DNA from: a bacterium | GTDB lineage: Bacteria; Armatimonadota; Fimbriimonadia; Fimbriimonadales; Fimbriimonadaceae | Direction: 5' to 3' | DNA: 64,000 nucleotides | NCBI GenBank assembly: GCA_027483535.1 | Contig: JAIXUN010000002.1 | Span: 1,302,001 to 1,366,000, forward strand | Part shown: positions 41,479 to 50,003 of the stretch, in pieces | Position numbering within the stretch: the stretch's first letter is position 1 | How the letters are laid out: every line of letters starts with the position of its first letter | Position numbers and translations under genes: made by a program | Notes under the pieces: model-generated | What the model was told of the DNA's origin: nothing | What the model saw: the letters and a program-made list of their open reading frames with translations, nothing else | Databases searched by the model: none

Positions 41479-43293
41479 ATGGCAGGTAAGCGCGCGCTTG
41501 TAACGGTTTTGTTGACCGATGCGGTCTCGTTCTCGACAAAGATTCGGGAGGACGAGGCGGGGGCGTTGGCGGCTTTGGAAGCCGACTTCGAGATCATTCG
41601 AACCGTCGCGAAGTCAAAGGAGGGTTCGGTCCTCAAGTCCACGGGCGATGGGCTCCTCGTCATTTTTGAGAGCGCAGGTCTTGCGGTGGAAGCGGCGCTG
41701 GAAATGCAACGTTCGCTGACAGGGCGAGATGAGAAACACCTCGTTCACCGAATTGGCGTGCACTTGAGCGATATCGTGCTCGATGAGGCGGATGCGCACG
41801 GCGACGGCGTGAATATCGCCTCTCGTCTCCAAGAGCTTGCCGCTCCCGGAACCGTGGCCGTTTCCAAGGTCACTTACGACGTTATCCAAAGCCGAATTGG
41901 AACCGAAGTGAAGTTCCTCGGCAAGAAGAAGCTCAAAGGAATTCCCGAGCCGGTCGATGTCGTTGAGATTTCTCCTCAGGGTCTGAAGCGGGCTCACAAA
42001 GCTCCGGCGGGCCTCAGGAACCTTGCCCTGACCATGGTTTCCTTTGGCGTTCTTGCGTTTGTCGTTGGCGGACTCTTTTACGCCTACAAGACGCTGGAAG
42101 AGAAGATCGCCTCGAACAGAGCGACCTCGAAAGAGACCGTCGTCTATCGAGACCGCCCAATCTATATCAAGCAGAACGCACCGAGCCAAGTCGCTCAGAC
42201 ACCCGGCGCCGGAACATCCAATCCGCCCGTTCCTTCGGGTTCTTCGGGGGTAGCTCCGGCGTCAAGCACGAAGCCCAATACCGTTCCCGGTTCAAAAATC
42301 GATCCTGCCAAGACCTCTCCAAAGAACACCGAAGTCGCGACGAAAGTGACCCCTCCAGACCCAGAGGCACCGCCTCTCGTCGATACGGGCGAATCGTTCA
42401 CACCGATGCCGAATGCGGGCGAAGATTTCGCGAAGGCGATGGAGTCTGTTCGTGAGGCGATGAACATGAAGGAGCGAATCGAACTGGAAGCGGCACTGAA
42501 AGCTTGTGACGCGATTCTGGTAAGAATCGGCGACACGGATCTTCCCGGCTACGATCGGCTGATGACCTCCGTCTCAGAAAAGAAACCGGGGCCGAACCAG
42601 GGTCGGTTACGACAAGTCGTGTTCGTGGCTGGGAAGGAGAAGGTTGAGGACCTCACTGAAAGTTTTGAATACGGGGACTATGCCGAACTTGCCCGAGTCG
42701 TTCGCGAGAAGGCTACCGATAGCGAGGGTACAGATGGACTCATTCAACGGTCACTCGCCCGGCACTACGAGCGGTGCCGGATTTATCCGCTCAACGTCGC
42801 GAGCAACTTGTCGAAATATTCGGCGAGCGCGCCCTTGAAACTCGGCACCAGTGGTGCTTCGGCTTGGCTTCAGAACGGCGACATCCACTTCAAAGACGCG
42901 GCGGAGAAGCTGCACGTGATCCGGGTGAAGACCGCCTCGCCGAACCTGTTGATCCTTATCGGCGGCGAAATGCTTCGTGGAAAGCTCGAAGATTCGGAAG
43001 AGTTCACGAAGAACTTCGTTGCGTTCGTCAATGAATTTCCGTTCCGAAGGGTCGGCCAAGGAGGCTTTCAGTTCCAAGGTATGCCGGGAACCCTGCCGAT
43101 GCCTCCGAAACCCAGGAATCCTGCGAAAAAGGAAGGAGGCGGGGAGCGCATCAACAGGTTCCGAAAGGATGCGAATGGGAATTCCTTGTTCGATGGCGTA
43201 ATAAAGCCCCCTGAATCCCAGTTTGATAACGAGCGCAGCCGGGACGAGGAACTTCTGGGCTCGACCACTTCCGGCGAGACCAGCGGTGCCTGA
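41479..43293 (+). CDS. Class III adenylyl cyclase-type membrane protein
   Basis: A 604-residue protein with an N-terminal cytoplasmic class III cyclase domain (about 5-170), one membrane helix (about 178-200, MVSFGVLAFVVGGLFYAYK) and a large C-terminal part after a Pro/Ser/Thr linker. Metal Asp residues are in VLLTDAVSFS and STGDGLLVIF; VNIASRLQELA carries the Asn and Arg of the transition state. The Lys of LKSTGD and Asp of HGDGVNIA fit ATP rather than GTP, so cAMP is the likely product. The C-terminal region is charged and of unknown fold. The start ATG 41479 has GGAAGG. Confidence 0.8.
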   Translation: MAGKRALVTVLLTDAVSFSTKIREDEAGALAALEADFEIIRTVAKSKEGSVLKSTGDGLLVIFESAGLAVEAALEMQRSLTGRDEKHLVHRIGVHLSDIVLDEADAHGDGVNIASRLQELAAPGTVAVSKVTYDVIQSRIGTEVKFLGKKKLKGIPEPVDVVEISPQGLKRAHKAPAGLRNLALTMVSFGVLAFVVGGLFYAYKTLEEKIASNRATSKETVVYRDRPIYIKQNAPSQVAQTPGAGTSNPPVPSGSSGVAPASSTKPNTVPGSKIDPAKTSPKNTEVATKVTPPDPEAPPLVDTGESFTPMPNAGEDFAKAMESVREAMNMKERIELEAALKACDAILVRIGDTDLPGYDRLMTSVSEKKPGPNQGRLRQVVFVAGKEKVEDLTESFEYGDYAELARVVREKATDSEGTDGLIQRSLARHYERCRIYPLNVASNLSKYSASAPLKLGTSGASAWLQNGDIHFKDAAEKLHVIRVKTASPNLLILIGGEMLRGKLEDSEEFTKNFVAFVNEFPFRRVGQGGFQFQGMPGTLPMPPKPRNPAKKEGGGERINRFRKDANGNSLFDGVIKPPESQFDNERSRDEELLGSTTSGETSGA

Positions 43294-43342
43294 CACCGTA
43301 GGCACGCGATCGGGACTTTTCTTGATCTTGTAGGTCACACCC

Positions 43343-43846
43343 ATGGCTCTAACGGTTGCTGACCTTGCCCACGCTAACGAAACGTTAAAGGCCCTGGTTG
43401 GCCTTCCTTTGACGGACATGTGGCGATACGGTGAGTTTCAGAAGTTTGAGTTGGGTGAGCAAAAGCCGTTTGTCAATCGTAAAGGCCAAGCCGTGACCCG
43501 TGCCGATTGGGGACTAGTCGTGAACTGTAAATGGCGGATCGAGGGCCCAGCAAGTTTCATCCTGTGCTCAGATCACTTCGACTCGGAACAGGGGCGACAA
43601 GACAGTCATGCCAAGGAGTTCTATCACTCGCTAAGGAAAGTGCCACCTGTGGTTCGTGCTGTTGAGGTGCGAGCGAACGGTGAACTCATGCTCTCATTCA
43701 CAAACGGCTATTCGCTATCTATGGAACCGATCGAAAACAGAGATATTGACGATGAAAACTGGCGCCTCATGCCACCCGAAGAGGATTCAAGAAGTGATCT
43801 AGTGCTCTGGGGCGGCTATCTTGACTGGAGCCTGAGCAAAGATTAG
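43343..43846 (+). CDS. Small hypothetical protein
   Basis: A 167-residue soluble protein with no signal peptide or membrane helix. Segments such as DWGLVVNCKWRIEGPASFIL, HSLRKVPPVVRAVEV and the acidic C-terminus (MPPEEDSRSDLVLWGGYLDW) resemble small domains of single-domain immunity-like proteins, but I cannot assign one. No toxin gene is beside it, so this is only a resemblance. The start ATG 43343 has a weak Shine-Dalgarno. Confidence 0.55.
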   Translation: MALTVADLAHANETLKALVGLPLTDMWRYGEFQKFELGEQKPFVNRKGQAVTRADWGLVVNCKWRIEGPASFILCSDHFDSEQGRQDSHAKEFYHSLRKVPPVVRAVEVRANGELMLSFTNGYSLSMEPIENRDIDDENWRLMPPEEDSRSDLVLWGGYLDWSLSKD

Positions 43847-43891
43847 TCACCTGCAGAGCTGAGACAGAATTGTCTAGAGGAGGTGAGAAGT

Positions 43892-43967
43892 TGGTCGGGG
43901 CGGCCAGATTCGAACTGACGACCTCATGCTCCCAAAGCACGCGCGCTACCAACTGCGCCACGCCCCG
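43892..43967 (-). tRNA. tRNA-Pro (UGG)
   Basis: On the minus strand a full cloverleaf can be folded: acceptor CGGGGCG/CGCCCCG, D stem GCGC/GCGC, anticodon stem CGTGC/GCATG with loop TTTGGGA (anticodon TGG), a five-base variable loop, T loop TTCGAAT and discriminator A. The CCA end is encoded. It is 76 bases including CCA. Confidence 0.93.
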
Positions 43968-44051
43968 ATGCGTTGTGTGTACAACGAAGTCAAAAGGGTA
44001 CCCGAAGATGTTGGACGGTAAGAGACGTCTGGGGTTCAATGGAGGGGTTTA

Positions 44052-45350
44052 ATGGCTGCCCCGACTCCTTTTTCGTTCTCCTTTCAAGAGGCGGTTGATT
44101 TCCTATCCGGACTAGCTCCTAGGGGTTGGCGTCTGGGTCTTGATCGAATGGAGGAGTTCGTTCGACTTGCCGGACTGCAACCATTCACAAAGGGGCCAGA
44201 AAAGCCTTCTTACGTCCACGTAGCCGGAACCAACGGGAAAGGATCGACCACTGCGTTCTTGCAGGCAATGCTCATTGCCCAGGGTTATCGAACGGGCTCG
44301 TATTTCAGCCCGTTTGTCTACGACCCTCGGGAGAGAGTGCAGGTTGGCTACGAACTGATTCCACGGGAGGACTTTGCCAGAGGAATCAGTGAACTCGCCA
44401 CGATCGCTAGGAAACTGGAGGGCACCGAGTTTGAAGGAATCACCGAATTCGAACTTAAAACGGCCCTTGGATTCTGGTTTTGGCAGCAGCAGCAGTGCGA
44501 GGCGGTAGCCCTCGAAGTCGGACTGGGAGGGCGACTGGATGCGACAAACGTGATCGAGCCCGCAGCGTCCGTTATCGTATCAATTGGCTGGGATCACATG
44601 CTGATCCTGGGAAACAGCTTAGAAGAGATCGCTTGGGAAAAAGCGGGTGTGATCAAGCCGGGTAAGCCCGTGGTAGTGGGTCGAATGGCTCCGGCAGCAG
44701 CAGGTGCGATCCAGCGGCGAATCGAGGAAGTAGGCGCCGAAGCGTGGTGGATCGATCGAGAGATTGCGATCGAATCACGCAAGGATGGCGTTCGAGTTTC
44801 GACCCCAGGTGGCACTGCGACTCTCCACCCTAGTCTGTTTGGAGAGATTCAGCATCATAATTCAGCGCTTGCCATTGCGGCGTTGGAAATGGGCGGACTA
44901 CTTCGAGACAGGGAAGTGGCGGCCACGGGGGCGGCCTTGGCCCGTATTCCCGGGCGTTTCCAGCGGATTGAGGCGCTTGGGAAAACGTGGATTCTGGACG
45001 GAGCGCACAACGTAGATGCGGGTCAGATCCTCGCCAAGCAACTTGAAGAGGCAGAGCTGTCAAATGTCGCCCTACTCACCGGGATGCTTCAAGGACACGA
45101 TCCGGAGCCGTTCTATGAGAATCTCTTTCCTTTTGTGGAAGAGGTTTACGTGAGCCGAATCGACTTCCACCGGACAATGGCCCCGAACGACCTGTTGCCC
45201 CTTTTTACCGACCGAAAACTCCCGGCGCACTCTTTTGAGGAGGCGGCGACCGCTATTGCAGCCGCCGCAGGGAGTGAGGCCAGGGTGATCTTGGTAACGG
45301 GAAGCTTCTATCTAGTGGGCGAAATTATGCGGCAGCTGCTTCAAGCTTGA
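44052..45350 (+). CDS. folC: Folylpolyglutamate synthase / dihydrofolate synthase FolC
   Basis: A 432-residue Mur-ligase-like enzyme that adds glutamate to folates. The P-loop is HVAGTNGKGSTTAFL; other motifs are TGSYFSPFVYDPRERVQV, FELKTALGFWFW, VALEVGLGGRLDATNVI and ILDGAHNVDAG. The start ATG 44052 follows GGAGGGG at a good distance. accD, its usual partner in many operons, is absent. Its 3' end overlaps the convergent gene at 45325 by 26 bases. Confidence 0.93.
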   Translation: MAAPTPFSFSFQEAVDFLSGLAPRGWRLGLDRMEEFVRLAGLQPFTKGPEKPSYVHVAGTNGKGSTTAFLQAMLIAQGYRTGSYFSPFVYDPRERVQVGYELIPREDFARGISELATIARKLEGTEFEGITEFELKTALGFWFWQQQQCEAVALEVGLGGRLDATNVIEPAASVIVSIGWDHMLILGNSLEEIAWEKAGVIKPGKPVVVGRMAPAAAGAIQRRIEEVGAEAWWIDREIAIESRKDGVRVSTPGGTATLHPSLFGEIQHHNSALAIAALEMGGLLRDREVAATGAALARIPGRFQRIEALGKTWILDGAHNVDAGQILAKQLEEAELSNVALLTGMLQGHDPEPFYENLFPFVEEVYVSRIDFHRTMAPNDLLPLFTDRKLPAHSFEEAATAIAAAAGSEARVILVTGSFYLVGEIMRQLLQA

Positions 45351-45594
45351 CTTGATCGTGAGTTACTTCCGAGACGATGTCTCGAATCTCCGGTCGTTGT
45401 CGAAGGATCTTGATGATGAGACCCATCTCAGCCGCCATGTCGGTGAAGGTTGCGTTGGGCATCGGTTTCACTGCCCCTCGCATGTAGAGGACTCCGTGCA
45501 TGACGTACATGTCGGCGCGAGTCACATCGATACCTCGTCGAGCAAACTCGGCTCGGGCAATTCGTTGTCCGCGGAAATCGTTTTGATCAACCAT
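45325..45594 (-). CDS. Small BON-like protein of unknown role
   Basis: An 89-residue soluble protein with no export signal. Its core DVTRADMYVMHGVLYMRGAV resembles the beta-alpha unit of BON domains (hydrophobic-x-Gly-x-hydrophobic-x-Gly-x-Val), and the next helix (TFTDMAAEMGLIIKILRQRP) ends in EIRDIVSEV. BON domains bind lipids or other membranes; the match is weak. The start ATG 45594 has GGTG before it. The C-terminal end overlaps folC on the other strand. Confidence 0.55.
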   Translation of the reverse strand: MVDQNDFRGQRIARAEFARRGIDVTRADMYVMHGVLYMRGAVKPMPNATFTDMAAEMGLIIKILRQRPEIRDIVSEVTHDQVKLEAAAA

Positions 45595-45681
45595 GACACC
45601 GTTTTCGTTCCGTAGAGTTTGCGAATGATGCCTAGTAACGCATCCAGCCGGTAATCAAAACCGACGGAACTACCGGCTAAT

Positions 45682-45715
45682 AAAAAAACGTGGTCGGATA
45701 ATTCCGACCACGTTT
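45682..45715 (-). terminator. Rho-independent terminator of the pyrophosphatase gene
   Basis: A 13-base-pair perfect stem (45686-45698 with 45703-45715) has a 4-base loop. On the minus strand it runs into a T tract, 18 bases past the stop of hppA at 45734. Confidence 0.88.
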
Positions 45716-45733
45716 CAGGTTCAGGGGGCCGAC

Positions 45734-48700
45734 TTAGATGTCGTCGCCGGCGTGCTGCAGCGATTCGCTGAGCGAGCCTTGCTTGGCCTTATAGACCGCG
45801 AAGGCGAGCAGCGCCACCGAAAGCAAGGTGACTCCAACGCTTGCCGCGATCGGCATTGGCTGAATAACCACTCCTGCCAACAGCAGACCCACAAGGTTCA
45901 TGACCTTGATGAGCGGGTTGAGCGCCGGACCGGCGGTGTCCTTGAACGGATCGCCAACCGTGTCGCAGACAACCGATGCCTTGTGAGCCTCGGTGCCCTT
46001 GCCGCCGAACATGCCATCTTCGATGACCTTCTTCGCGTTGTCCCACATGCCGCCCGAGTTGGACAGCAGAACCGCCATGAGTTGACCGCTAGCGATGGCT
46101 CCGGCAAGGAATCCACCGAGCGCTTGCGCTCCGGCTAGGTTGTAGTAACCGTTTCCAATGGCGACCGGGGCCTTACCGATCGAGAAGCCAAAGGCAACCG
46201 CGATAGGCAGACAGATCGCGAGGATTCCCGGGCCAAGGAGCTCTTTCTGGGCCGCCTTCGTAACAATAGCTACGCAAGCGCCGTAATCGGGCTCTTCCGT
46301 TCCCTCAAGAATTCCCGGCTTGGCTCGGAACTGGCGTCGAACCTCTTGGATGAGGTCGAATGCCGACCGACCTACCGCGTTGATCGCAAAGGCCGAGAAG
46401 AGGAACGGTGCCGCCGCGCCGATCAGGAGACCAAGGAAGATCTCCGGAACATCCAAGCGCAAGCCGAACGACTCTAGCTTTGCCGATTCAATGAACGAGT
46501 GGAACAGAGCGACCGAAGCAACAACCGCCGTGGCGATTGCAAAGCCCTTTGTGAGAGCCTTGGTGGTGTTTCCTGCCGCGTCCAGACGTTGCAGAGAAGT
46601 CGCGCCGTACTCGTTCTCCTTGCCTTCGCCGCTCATCTCGTAAACGCCCTGAGCGTTGTCGGAGATCGGTCCAAAGGTGTCCATCGCAAGGATGTAGCCC
46701 GTGGTGGTGAGAAGGCCAAGACCGACCAAAGCCACTCCGTAGAAGCCCAGAATCTGCGATCCAAAGACCGCAGCGGGGAACAGATAGAGCGGAAGGAGAA
46801 GGCCACCGACGATGGCGAGCGTCATGAACACGCTAGACTCGGCGCCGTACGCAAAGCCTTGAATGATCATTGGCGCCGGACCTGCGGTCGCAACACCGGC
46901 CACCTCTTGGACAGGCTTCTTGGTTGCTGACACGTAGTAGTTGGTCAGCATCTCAATAACGATGGCAAGCACGATGCCGAACGAGACCGCACAACCGAAT
47001 GCCCACCAAGGCACCGTCTGTGTTCGGAAGGTCGCGATTCCCATGTTCAGCGGCTGAGGTCCGGCTGTTGCGGACGGGTCCCGCTGGCGATCCTCTGCAT
47101 ACTTCTTCATCTCCGATGGCTCGGCGCGGAAGAACTGCTTGGTCGCGATGAACTGGCTGACATCAGGCAACCGATGCGGTCGGCTGAGGACGTTAGCCTT
47201 GTCCACTCCGGGCTCGAGGCTTCGATCCTCGATGGCCATCATGAACATGTCTTCTTTGCGGTTGTAGAAGAACTCCACTCGAGCCTCGGCCAGTTTGGTG
47301 GCCTTGAACTCTCCGCCCACATTCTTGGCGTTTTCCGTGACGCGCTTCAGCTGATCATCGAGGACCTTGGCCGAAATTGGACCGACCCATACCGTTTGGC
47401 TCTCGGCTCGGGCAGGAGAAATCTCTTTGCCCTTCGGATCCTTCTGAGCAGGAATCTTGGTCTCGACCTTGAACCGAACGACAACATACTTGTCGGCGCC
47501 CGTGGTGAAGTACCGATCCTTCATTGAGACGAACTCGGTTGCACCGCCGCCCATCTCATCGCTCTTAGCGGTTGCGTAGGCGAGGGCAGGGATCGAATTG
47601 GCGTCAACGTCACTCGGAAGAACGACTTCGTAATCCTTGATGGCTTCCGGTGCCTTGAATCGGGAGAAGTCGAGTCCGATCATCTCTCGAATTTCGCTCT
47701 CCAGAGCATTCTCCGCACCCGGTTGACTCATGTCTTCGGGCTCCATGCGGAGGTCCTTAAACTTTTGATCCTCGCGAATCTCCTTCGGAGTGATCTGGAA
47801 CGGCTTCTTGTTCAGGGCGTTCGCTTGGCGATCACGAATCTCGCGAATCGCTTGAGCCTCGTCGTAGCTGTACTTGGTAAGTGGGACGACCTCGTAGCTC
47901 TTGACGTTGTTCATCATCACGAACGCAAGAACAAACGAACCCGCCGCCGCGAGGGCCGCACCGACTCGGAATCCACCGAGGATCGGCTTGAGCGGATCGC
48001 TCTCCAGATCGTCGCTACCTTTCACGATGACCATGCCAACGATCGATGCCATGAGACCCGTGGCTGCGACCATCAGCGCGAAGAGAATGAGCTTCGGCCA
48101 GGTGTTCGAGTCGAAGACGGAAGCGGTTGCCGCTCCGAGAACGATGGATGCAACGAGGGTGACCTCGAACGACTCAAAGACGTCCGCTGCCATGCCTGCG
48201 CAGTCACCGACGTTGTCGCCAACGTTGTCTGCAATGACGGCCGGATTTCGGGGATCGTCTTCAGGAATACCTGCTTCGACCTTACCAACAAGGTCGGCTC
48301 CAACGTCCGCAGCCTTGGTGTAGATGCCACCGCCAACCCGCATAAAGAGTGCGGAGAGGGAAGCGCCAAATCCAAATCCAACTAGGAGAGTGGTTGCTTT
48401 GGCCGCGCCAAAAATGAGAATGCCCGTGGATCCAATGAGACCAATGCCGACCGTAATGAGACCGGAAACGGCACCTGCCTTGAATGCGCACTCCAGAGCG
48501 GCTCGGTTGCTGGTGAGAGCCGCCGTTGCCACACGCATGTTGCTGCGCACGGCAATGAGCATTCCCAAGCTTCCGGAGACATAGGAGGCGAGCACGCCAA
48601 GGACGAAGCAAACTGCAACGCCAATGGCAACTTCAGTTCCTTGCTGCTTGTACAGGGCAAACAGGCCGATGGCAAGCACTGCGATAAACAGCGCCATCAT

Positions 48701-49069
48701 TCGGATCTGTTGCACCAGGTAAGCCCGGGCACCGTCTTCAATGAATCGGCCGATTCGGCGCATTTTGTCGCCGACTGGCATCTTTTGAATCTGCTTGACC
48801 AACACGCCGCTGAACGCAATGGCAATGAATCCAAAGATCAGGGCGATATAGAGCCAGAACTGGTCCGCTTTGGGGATTCGGAGGACAACATTGTCCCCTT
48901 CCGCAGCGTGCGCAAAGAGGGAAAGGGAGGCGGCTAAAGCAGTAGTTAGAGCTTTTAAACCGGCTCTCGACGTTGAGAGACTAAGCCCCTGGTTCCTAGA
49001 ACCTTGCTGGGATAAGTCGGCAAATGCGGCGCCCGAGGCACGCCGCAGATCGTGCTGTTGTGACTTCAT
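45734..49069 (-). CDS. hppA: Membrane proton-translocating pyrophosphatase with a large soluble insert
   Basis: A 1111-residue membrane pyrophosphatase that pumps H+ (or Na+) using PPi; common ones have 680-770 residues. Intact family motifs: KAADVGADLVGKVEAGIPED with DDPRNPAVIADNVGDNVGDC, TFGPISDNAQGVYEMSG, and the late ADNDPKDTAG-like region GDPFKDTAGPALNPLIKVMN. Lys in DAAGNTTKALTKGFAIA (Ala in K+-dependent enzymes) points to a K+-independent form. About 295 residues (392-687) are inserted between two helices, ending just before VPWWAFGCAVSFGIVLAIVI. By family topology this loop is extracytoplasmic. The N-terminus is also longer, with Ala/Ser-rich sequence. Start 49069 is preferred to 49093. 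Confidence 0.9.
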   Translation of the reverse strand: MKSQQHDLRRASGAAFADLSQQGSRNQGLSLSTSRAGLKALTTALAASLSLFAHAAEGDNVVLRIPKADQFWLYIALIFGFIAIAFSGVLVKQIQKMPVGDKMRRIGRFIEDGARAYLVQQIRMMALFIAVLAIGLFALYKQQGTEVAIGVAVCFVLGVLASYVSGSLGMLIAVRSNMRVATAALTSNRAALECAFKAGAVSGLITVGIGLIGSTGILIFGAAKATTLLVGFGFGASLSALFMRVGGGIYTKAADVGADLVGKVEAGIPEDDPRNPAVIADNVGDNVGDCAGMAADVFESFEVTLVASIVLGAATASVFDSNTWPKLILFALMVAATGLMASIVGMVIVKGSDDLESDPLKPILGGFRVGAALAAAGSFVLAFVMMNNVKSYEVVPLTKYSYDEAQAIREIRDRQANALNKKPFQITPKEIREDQKFKDLRMEPEDMSQPGAENALESEIREMIGLDFSRFKAPEAIKDYEVVLPSDVDANSIPALAYATAKSDEMGGGATEFVSMKDRYFTTGADKYVVVRFKVETKIPAQKDPKGKEISPARAESQTVWVGPISAKVLDDQLKRVTENAKNVGGEFKATKLAEARVEFFYNRKEDMFMMAIEDRSLEPGVDKANVLSRPHRLPDVSQFIATKQFFRAEPSEMKKYAEDRQRDPSATAGPQPLNMGIATFRTQTVPWWAFGCAVSFGIVLAIVIEMLTNYYVSATKKPVQEVAGVATAGPAPMIIQGFAYGAESSVFMTLAIVGGLLLPLYLFPAAVFGSQILGFYGVALVGLGLLTTTGYILAMDTFGPISDNAQGVYEMSGEGKENEYGATSLQRLDAAGNTTKALTKGFAIATAVVASVALFHSFIESAKLESFGLRLDVPEIFLGLLIGAAAPFLFSAFAINAVGRSAFDLIQEVRRQFRAKPGILEGTEEPDYGACVAIVTKAAQKELLGPGILAICLPIAVAFGFSIGKAPVAIGNGYYNLAGAQALGGFLAGAIASGQLMAVLLSNSGGMWDNAKKVIEDGMFGGKGTEAHKASVVCDTVGDPFKDTAGPALNPLIKVMNLVGLLLAGVVIQPMPIAASVGVTLLSVALLAFAVYKAKQGSLSESLQHAGDDI

Positions 49070-49224
49070 GAGAAAGAAACCCCTTGAAATCAAACGCTTC
49101 CATGCAACGGATGCACTTGGCCGCTTGGATCGGTAGCGCTAACTTTATACCAGAACGGCTGATTTTTCAGTCACACAGAAGGATCACCGGGTTCTCCGGC
49201 GAGGCCACTTTTAACAAGACACGT

Positions 49225-49953
49225 CTACTTCAGAGAACGTGCTTCGGCGGTTGCTCCGTGAGCGGAGAGTTGCGCGACCAGGAGGTCTACTTTCATGCGG
49301 GGGAGACCTTGCAATAAGGTAACAGGAGTGTTCTCCAAGATGTCCTTAACCTGGTTCCGGTTAAGGGCCAACATCTGTTGCAGGGTGGTGATCACCTCTT
49401 CGGAAGATCTCCCCACTTCCACAAGAACAAGCTCGTACTGTTGGTCGTCGTCAACCACCGCAAAGCCCTTTGCGATGCGCTTGCCAGAATCTTTCCCTTC
49501 CTCTTGGAAAAGCTGAATCTCGCGGTTGCAGTGCTCGCAAAGAAGGGCCTCGGTTTTGGATGAGTAGTAGTTGAGACCGTTGCAGAAGCCGCACCGCACT
49601 TGACTCACCGAAAGAACAACGCCGCCAAGGATTGGAATCATCCGGTTGCAGGCAACGCAGGGTACGTCATCGTCGACAGGCTGCTCGATGAGATCGTTGC
49701 GCTCGAAGCAGAACGGGCATTTGATGGAAACCGAGGTGACCTGTTTCGCCTTTACGATCCAAAAAACACCGAATCCAATAAGACCGACCGCAGCAAAAAC
49801 AAGGATCCAAGCGAGGGGGACGAATCCACCGGAACCCTGGTACTTCAGCAGTAGAGCAGCGACCGCTGCGGAGGCGATTCCGCCGCCGATGAAGTAAAAG
49901 GCCTTCTCTGAATCCTGCTCAATAACATCGCTGGCGCGCTGAATCTTAGGCAT
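49225..49953 (-). CDS. Membrane zinc-ribbon protein with L7/L12-like C-terminal domain
   Basis: A 242-residue protein. Two helices (about 19-37 and 46-67) are followed by zinc-ribbon-like pairs CPFC (79-82) with CVAC (99-102) and CGFC (121-124) with CEHC (139-142). The last 70 residues (YELVLVEVGRSSEEVITTLQ through VKDILENTPVTLLQGLPRMK to LSAHGATAEARSLK) closely follow the pattern of the ribosomal L7/L12 C-terminal domain (ValLysxIle...LeuGluGlyxPro...GlyAlaxxGlu). Function is unknown. Start 49953 (MPKIQ) has AGGGA and a TATTAT box. Confidence 0.75.
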   Translation of the reverse strand: MPKIQRASDVIEQDSEKAFYFIGGGIASAAVAALLLKYQGSGGFVPLAWILVFAAVGLIGFGVFWIVKAKQVTSVSIKCPFCFERNDLIEQPVDDDVPCVACNRMIPILGGVVLSVSQVRCGFCNGLNYYSSKTEALLCEHCNREIQLFQEEGKDSGKRIAKGFAVVDDDQQYELVLVEVGRSSEEVITTLQQMLALNRNQVKDILENTPVTLLQGLPRMKVDLLVAQLSAHGATAEARSLK

Positions 49954-50003
49954 GTTTTCCCTGATAATAGTCAACCGGCAGGGTTCCTGCAAGTGGAGGG
50001 AAA

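Noticed and set aside
43343-43846. Toxin-immunity pair
   Set aside because: The small protein resembles immunity proteins only vaguely and there is no toxin-like gene beside it.
47010-47896. Considered that the HppA insert might be a separate gene, mobile element or intein
   Set aside because: The frame is continuous through both ends, no intein motifs (Cys/Ser start, His-Asn end) or transposase is seen, and base composition looks like the rest.
47723-48385. Plus-strand open frame inside hppA
   Set aside because: It overlaps conserved HppA helices and the catalytic loop; no start signal.
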